Shown: positions 13,405 through 17,375 of the stretch, piece after piece
Position numbering within the stretch: the first letter of the stretch is position 1
Layout: every line of letters starts with the position of its first letter
Assembly: GCA_031259095.1 (NCBI GenBank)
Contig: JAIRLW010000391.1
Span: forward strand, 1-17,375
Length of the DNA: 17,375 bases
Reading direction: 5' to 3'
DNA from: Planctomycetaceae bacterium
Lineage (GTDB): Bacteria > Planctomycetota > Planctomycetia > Pirellulales > Thermoguttaceae
Notes under the pieces: generated by a model
What the model was told of the DNA's origin: nothing
Database searches by the model: none
What the model saw: only the letters and a program-made list of their open reading frames with translations
Made by a program: the position numbers and the translations under genes

Positions 13405-14919
13405 TCAGGTATTCCATACTTTTCGTTTTCGGCTGCTTGGAATTTTCATAATATGTCGGTATTTTACAACCGTTCGCCGTGCCACACGAATTCCGGCGTC
13501 ATCGAGTAATTTAACAATAGCGTCATCGCTTAACGGATCGTGTTTATCTTCTTTTTCGATAATTTCCCGTAATTTGAGACGCACCGTGTCCTGCGCCACT
13601 TCTTCGCCTCCATCCGACGCGGCGATGGCGCCGGTAAAAAACCGTTTGAGCGGAAATACACCTTGCGGCGTCATCATCCATTTTTCGTCGCAAGCCCGCG
13701 AAACGGTCGTCACATGAACCCCAACCACGTCCGCAATCTGTTGCATTTTAAGCGGTTTCAACGCATGAGGACCAATCTCAAAAAAATCAATCTGATAATC
13801 GACAATTGCTTGAGAAACTTTTCTTAATGTTGTCCGGCGTTGTTCAATGGCTTCAATCAACCACTGAGCGGAACCGACTTTTTGTTTAATGTAATCCCGT
13901 GTTCCTTTTTCTGTTCCGCGATCTTTCATTAAGTCCCGATAATAACCGCTGACATGGAGTTGTTGCGAACGCCCCTCTTCAAGCCGGACCACATATTGTC
14001 CTTCATCGTTTTTTTCGACAATCACATCAGGAATAATGACCGCCGACGATTGAGCGTAAAAATCAGCGCCGGGACGCGGATTAAGATGACGAAGTTCTGC
14101 AATCGCTTCCTGAATCGCTTCAAGAGAAAATCCCGTCACCCGAACAATATGCGGTAAACGGTTTGCCGAAATATCTTCCAAATGCGACAAAATCAAAATC
14201 CGTAAAATATCTGCATTCGGTATGGTCTCCCGAACCTGAAGCAGAAGACAATCTTTCAAATCCTTCCCGCCCACTCCGGACGGATCAAGTTTCCGAATAA
14301 TCGCCAACGCCTCAGCCGCCAGCGCCGGTTCTTCAGATGTTTGACTCTGACCAAGAAAATCATTGAGATCAAAAGGAAAATAACCATTCGGATCAAGATT
14401 ATTGATAATCCGTTCTGCCATTGCCCGAAGCGGCGGAGAAAGATCAAACCAACCAAGTTGTTCCGTTAAATAATCCTGAAGGGTCTGAGACGGCGAAGGA
14501 ATATTGGCAAAAGCATCGGCACGGCGTTCATCTTGATCTTCAAGCCAATTTTGAGAACGCGCCGGTAATTCGTCAATCGTGTCCGAATAATTCTGCGCAA
14601 AATCGTCGGCAATTTGAAATTCTTCTTTGGAATCGGAATTGGAATCGAATCGAATTTCCGGTTCATATTCAAAACTCGTTTCCGATTCTTCCGTTTCTGC
14701 CGTTGCGGTTTCACCAAACGATTCCTCGTCTTGGCTATTTTCCGTCTGTTCAACAGGATCCATCTCCAGTTCTAGGACAGGATTTTTTTCTAATTCCTGA
14801 TCGATTCGTTCTTCCAGTTGCAGCATCGGCAACTGAAGAATTTCCATCGACTGGATCATCCGTTGAGTCAGGATTTGTTTCTGCTCCTGACGAAGTTCTT
14901 GACCTAAGGTAAAACGCAT
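13405..14919 (-). CDS. rpoN: RNA polymerase sigma-54 factor RpoN
   Basis: Sigma-54 directs RNA polymerase to -24/-12 promoters and needs AAA+ activators. The 504-residue protein has all regions. Region I, which contacts activators (QELRQEQKQILTQRMIQSME, LQLPMLQLEERIDQELEKNP), is at 1-47. A very acidic Glu/Asp/Ser-rich region II lies at about 50-115. The core-binding domain follows (about 130-320, with LRAMAERIINNLDPNGYFPF). The HTH is near 385-415 (MQQIADVVGVHVTTVSRACDEKW). The RpoN box ARRTVVKYRH is at 480-489, with Val for the usual Ala at position 6. The start is secure because region I begins at once. A near-consensus sigma-70 promoter lies 233-261 bases upstream, leaving a long leader with a hairpin and a possible short reading frame. 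The NtrB-like kinase at the left of the window could belong to a sigma-54 circuit, but is not adjacent. Confidence 0.96.
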   Translation of the reverse strand: MRFTLGQELRQEQKQILTQRMIQSMEILQLPMLQLEERIDQELEKNPVLELEMDPVEQTENSQDEESFGETATAETEESETSFEYEPEIRFDSNSDSKEEFQIADDFAQNYSDTIDELPARSQNWLEDQDERRADAFANIPSPSQTLQDYLTEQLGWFDLSPPLRAMAERIINNLDPNGYFPFDLNDFLGQSQTSEEPALAAEALAIIRKLDPSGVGGKDLKDCLLLQVRETIPNADILRILILSHLEDISANRLPHIVRVTGFSLEAIQEAIAELRHLNPRPGADFYAQSSAVIIPDVIVEKNDEGQYVVRLEEGRSQQLHVSGYYRDLMKDRGTEKGTRDYIKQKVGSAQWLIEAIEQRRTTLRKVSQAIVDYQIDFFEIGPHALKPLKMQQIADVVGVHVTTVSRACDEKWMMTPQGVFPLKRFFTGAIAASDGGEEVAQDTVRLKLREIIEKEDKHDPLSDDAIVKLLDDAGIRVARRTVVKYRHIMKIPSSRKRKVWNT

Positions 14920-14942
14920 ACAATCTCGAGAATGCGGGCTGA

Positions 14943-14990
14943 TTAAGGGGTTAAATGTGATACTTTAGGGTGATGTTTCGCTCGAAACAT
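14943..14990 (-). CDS. Possible 15-codon leader peptide upstream of rpoN
   Basis: ATG 14990-14988 is preceded at six bases by AGAGG, a better ribosome site than that of rpoN itself. The frame reads MFRAKHHPKVSHLTP and stops at TAA 14943, 23 bases before the rpoN ATG, in a different frame. Its start codon lies inside a hairpin (14972-14991). Translation could influence rpoN expression; this is inference. Confidence 0.35.
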   Translation of the reverse strand: MFRAKHHPKVSHLTP

Positions 14991-14991
14991 C
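14972..14991. other. Hairpin in the rpoN leader
   Basis: GATGTTTC and GAAACATC form a perfect 8 bp stem with a GCTC loop. In the rpoN transcript the stem covers the start codon of the short leader frame but not its AGAGG ribosome site. There is no T tract, so it is not a standard terminator. Confidence 0.5.
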
Positions 14992-15151
14992 GCTTACCTC
15001 TTGATTTTTAAATAAACAATATCCCTCCCAAAAGGTGAAACAATCAGAAAAATTGCCCTATTTGAAAGCAAATCTACGCAAATCGCCGGAGATTTCTTCC
15101 CATTGTCAGCGATTTAACCTTTGTGTCCCGCCGGAAATGATGACCAAAAGA

Positions 15152-15180
15152 AGTATATTCAATTTTTTTGTTCTTGTCAA
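15152..15180 (-). promoter_or_regulatory. Near-consensus sigma-70 promoter of rpoN
   Basis: On the - strand TTGACA (15180-15175) is separated by exactly 17 bases from TATACT (15157-15152). That is six of six and five of six consensus bases. Transcription would start near 15145, giving a leader of roughly 225 bases before rpoN. Confidence 0.7.
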
Positions 15181-15192
15181 ATCTCTTATTGC

Positions 15193-15325
15193 AGGCAACT
15201 TCTAAAAACTCATTTTTTTGGTTGACCGAAATCGATTAAATATCGACTAAATATCGACTAAAATCGATTTTGGTCGATTTTAGTCGATTTTAGTCGATTT
15301 CAGTCGAAGTTTTTAGAAGTTTCCT
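15193..15325. repeat. Inverted-repeat intergenic element, copy 6, with expanded core
   Basis: The ends AGGCAACTTCTAAAAACT and AGTTTTTAGAAGTTTCCT are complementary with one mismatch. The core is expanded: three ATCGAYTAAAT-type units of 11 bp on the left and four GTCGATTTTA-type units of 10 bp on the right. It begins right behind the rpoN promoter and ends one base before the bioA stop codon. Confidence 0.9.
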
Positions 15326-15326
15326 A

Positions 15327-16601
15327 CTAGACATTGCCAATAGTGGTTACAAACGCATCACCGGCAATATCCACAACGGATTTCATTTCATTGCGTGTGA
15401 TGTTGAGCGGCGGATTGAAGTACAATAGATCTCCTAAAGGGCGCAACAATAAACCGTTTTTTATTGCTTCGCGGTAAATCTTGTAACCAACTCTGGCTTT
15501 CGGATCAACACCAGTCAGTTCAATGGCGTTGACCAGCCCGATGGAACGAATTTCGCCAACATTTTTGTGTCCATAAAATTTTTCACGTATCAGTTCCGCA
15601 AAATATCCAGCGTTATTTTGGGCGTTTTGCAAAATATTTTCCTCTTCAAAAATTTCCAAAACCGCAACCGCCGCCGCGCACGCAAGCGGATTTCCGCAAT
15701 ACGTGTGGCTGTGCAAAAAAGCCTTTCCTTCGTTGTAATCGGCGTAAAATGCGTCGTAGATTTTTTGTGTTGTTACGGTAATCGCCATCGGCATATATCC
15801 GCCGGTCAAACCTTTGGAAAGACACATCATGTCCGGTGTAACACCTGCATGGAAACACGCAAACATTTCACCGGTACGTCCATAACCGGTTGCGATTTCA
15901 TCGGCAATTAAATGTACATTATACTGATTGCAAAGTTCTCGCAATTTTTTCAAATATTCCGCACGATAAATTTTCATTCCCGCCGCCATTTGCAAAACAG
16001 GTTCCACAAGCAACGCACAAGTTTCATCTCCGTATTGTACAAAAATCTTTTCCGCTTGTTCGATATTTCCGGTTTGAAGCCGGATTACCTCCAGCAAAAC
16101 CGGTTTGTAAATTTTCGTATATAAATCCATGTCGCCGGTCGAAAGAGCGCCGATTGTTTCGCCATGATAGGCGTCGGTAAGCGACATAAAACGTTTCTTT
16201 TGAGGATTTCCGCTTTGTTGGTGATACTGAAAACTCATTTTCATCGCCGCCTCAATAGCAGACGAACCGTTGTCCGTGAAAAAGAATTTTTTCAAACCCG
16301 CCGGCAAAACTTTCGCAAGACGTTCACACAACTCAATTGCTTTTTTGTGCGTAAAATTAGCAAAGATAACATGTTCAAACATATCGAGTTGTTCTTTAAC
16401 CGCACGATTAATACGCGGATTATTGTGACCTAAAAGGTTACACCACCACGAACTCACAACATCAGCATATTTTTTGCCCTCAATATCGTAAAGATAAATC
16501 CCTCCGCCGCGTTCAATCACAATCGGCGGGAACTGTTCGTAATCTTTCATTTGCGAACAGGGATGCCAGATGTATTCCAAGTCTTTTTGTGCAAAATTCA
16601 T
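15327..16601 (-). CDS. bioA: Adenosylmethionine-8-amino-7-oxononanoate aminotransferase BioA
   Basis: BioA converts KAPA to DAPA with S-adenosylmethionine as amino donor, the third-last step of biotin synthesis, in the cytosol with PLP. From ATG 16601 the protein has 424 residues. It shows the substrate-binding IWHPCSQM near residue 11, DVVSSWWCNLLGHNNPRIN, the PLP phosphate loop DNGSSAIEAAMK, DAYHGET, the PLP Asp234 in IADEIATGYGRTG and the Schiff-base Lys263 in LSKGLTGGYMPM. LHSHTYCGNPLACAAA and LLLRPLGDLLYFNPPLNIT complete the pattern. The tryptophan pair and SQM favour BioA over other class III aminotransferases. ATG 16601 overlaps the bioD stop as ATGA, which suggests translational coupling; ATG 16619 would add six residues. 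The stop codon abuts a repeat element. Confidence 0.95.
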   Translation of the reverse strand: MNFAQKDLEYIWHPCSQMKDYEQFPPIVIERGGGIYLYDIEGKKYADVVSSWWCNLLGHNNPRINRAVKEQLDMFEHVIFANFTHKKAIELCERLAKVLPAGLKKFFFTDNGSSAIEAAMKMSFQYHQQSGNPQKKRFMSLTDAYHGETIGALSTGDMDLYTKIYKPVLLEVIRLQTGNIEQAEKIFVQYGDETCALLVEPVLQMAAGMKIYRAEYLKKLRELCNQYNVHLIADEIATGYGRTGEMFACFHAGVTPDMMCLSKGLTGGYMPMAITVTTQKIYDAFYADYNEGKAFLHSHTYCGNPLACAAAVAVLEIFEEENILQNAQNNAGYFAELIREKFYGHKNVGEIRSIGLVNAIELTGVDPKARVGYKIYREAIKNGLLLRPLGDLLYFNPPLNITRNEMKSVVDIAGDAFVTTIGNV

Positions 16602-17200
16602 ATTTCGTTTTTGAAACATTCTAAAATTTTAACGTTGGCGTATTTTTCAATTTGTGTTTTGTTGTCGGCGTGAACGGCGTTGTCTTTGTCGTAACGATTA
16701 AGGATAATACCTTGAATCCCGATACCGCAACTGCGTGCATATTCAACAGTCAAAACCGTTGCATTAATTGTGCCGAGTCCGGCGTTGGCAACAATAATCA
16801 CCTCAAGCCCCAACATTTTTATAATATCCGGCTGAGTCAAATTTTCCCCAAGCGGTGTAAAAATTCCTCCCGCGCCCTCAACCACAACCGCAAAAGTATT
16901 ACGGGAAATTCGTTCAAAATCTTCAGCGATTTTTTCTTTTTCTATGCGTACATCGGCGAGTTTTGCCGCCAGATGCGGAGACACTGCCGGTTCAAAACGG
17001 TAGGAAACATGGACGGGTGCGCCGGAAATTTGTTGTACATATTCGCAATCGTTCAGTTTGGATTCACACGTACCGCTCATAACCGGTTTGAAATATTCGC
17101 AATTTATTCCTTGATCGCGCATACGCTTAACCAGCCGCGCACTCACATAAGTCTTGCCGACGTCGGTTCCGGTTGCTGTCACAAATATCCTGCTATCCAT
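16598..17200 (-). CDS. bioD: ATP-dependent dethiobiotin synthetase BioD
   Basis: BioD closes the ureido ring of DAPA with CO2 and ATP to give dethiobiotin, using the product of BioA. The 200-residue protein has the P-loop GTDVGKT at residues 11-17, the substrate region YFKPVMSGT with Lys38, the nucleotide/metal motif VVVEGAGGIFTPLG at about 105-118 and a guanine-type loop near ILNRYD. Length is slightly short but normal. It is the upstream partner of bioA in a two-gene unit. Synthesis order places BioA before BioD, but gene order here is bioD then bioA. Its ATG at 17200 has only a weak ribosome site. A repeat element lies 13 bases upstream, so the promoter is either in or beyond it. Confidence 0.95.
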   Translation of the reverse strand: MDSRIFVTATGTDVGKTYVSARLVKRMRDQGINCEYFKPVMSGTCESKLNDCEYVQQISGAPVHVSYRFEPAVSPHLAAKLADVRIEKEKIAEDFERISRNTFAVVVEGAGGIFTPLGENLTQPDIIKMLGLEVIIVANAGLGTINATVLTVEYARSCGIGIQGIILNRYDKDNAVHADNKTQIEKYANVKILECFKNEI

Positions 17201-17212
17201 CGTGATATGTCC

Positions 17213-17300
17213 GTCAACTTCTAAAAACTTATTTTTTCACAGACTAAAATCGATTTTAGTCGATTTCGGTCGATCAAAAAATGAATTTTTAGAAATTGCC
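17213..17300. repeat. Inverted-repeat intergenic element, copy 7
   Basis: The left arm GTCAACTTCTAAAAACTTAT and a decayed right arm (GAATTTTTAGAAATTGCC) flank a core with the perfect 20 bp palindrome GACTAAAATCGATTTTAGTC, followed by GATTTCGGTCGAT. The sequence after it (TAAAAACCTAATTTTTCTT) looks like the left arm of a further copy that would run beyond the window. Confidence 0.85.
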
Positions 17301-17375
17301 TAAAAACCTAATTTTTCTTACGAAACAACCTCAGTAGCAATGAATCCCACAAAAACCAACCTTATTACCTCATTA

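Overview
The window looks like chromosome from an AT-rich, probably anaerobic or gut/sediment-associated member of the Planctomycetes. The main pointer is the pseudopilin-like DUF1559 protein (4690-6096) with its FTLVELLVVIAIIG prepilin motif, followed by a small lipoprotein carrying a GKVLVDGEPMQGISI-type domain; this pair is typical of the phylum. An HydE-type radical SAM maturase points to [FeFe]-hydrogenase or related anaerobic chemistry. Species-level assignment is not possible from the sequence alone.

Layout, left to right. Bases 1-363 (+) are the 3' end of tilS. It converges on and overlaps an NtrB-like sensor kinase (-), which has no ordinary start codon but has an ATC preceded by a good Shine-Dalgarno. 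Next on the - strand come a YdjC/ChbG-type deacetylase, hydE, the lipoprotein and the DUF1559 pseudopilin, whose 5' coding part contains a run of 14 G. Divergent from it on the + strand are an HtrA/DegP-type periplasmic protease and the fluoride channel gene crcB/fluC. From 8373 to 11270 lies a very AT-rich block of unrecognised secreted or membrane proteins, all on the - strand, with apparent frameshifts, an in-frame stop and a decayed coding remnant. The right third returns to housekeeping genes on the - strand: a pyridoxamine-oxidase-like flavoprotein, mannose-1-phosphate guanylyltransferase, rpoN (sigma-54) behind a near-consensus promoter and a possible 15-codon leader peptide, and the biotin genes bioA and bioD, overlapping as ATGA.

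The most unusual property is the intergenic DNA. At least two dispersed repeat families occupy most gaps between genes. The first is an 85-135 bp inverted-repeat element with arms AACTTCTAAAAAC and a core built from 10-11 bp ATCGAYTAAA / GTCGATTTTA units; one copy contains a perfect 44 bp palindrome. The second is made of 9 bp units GGGACNNNN arranged head-to-head. Further unrelated short arrays also have a 9 bp period. Together with the G14 tract, they suggest a genome in which slippage and small mobile or structural repeats are active.

The genes do not form one pathway. Functional groupings visible are the biotin pair (BioD then BioA), the DUF1559-lipoprotein pair, the sigma-54/NtrB-like regulatory theme (not adjacent), and the unknown envelope-protein cluster. 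No tRNA, rRNA, CRISPR array, insertion sequence or integrase was seen.
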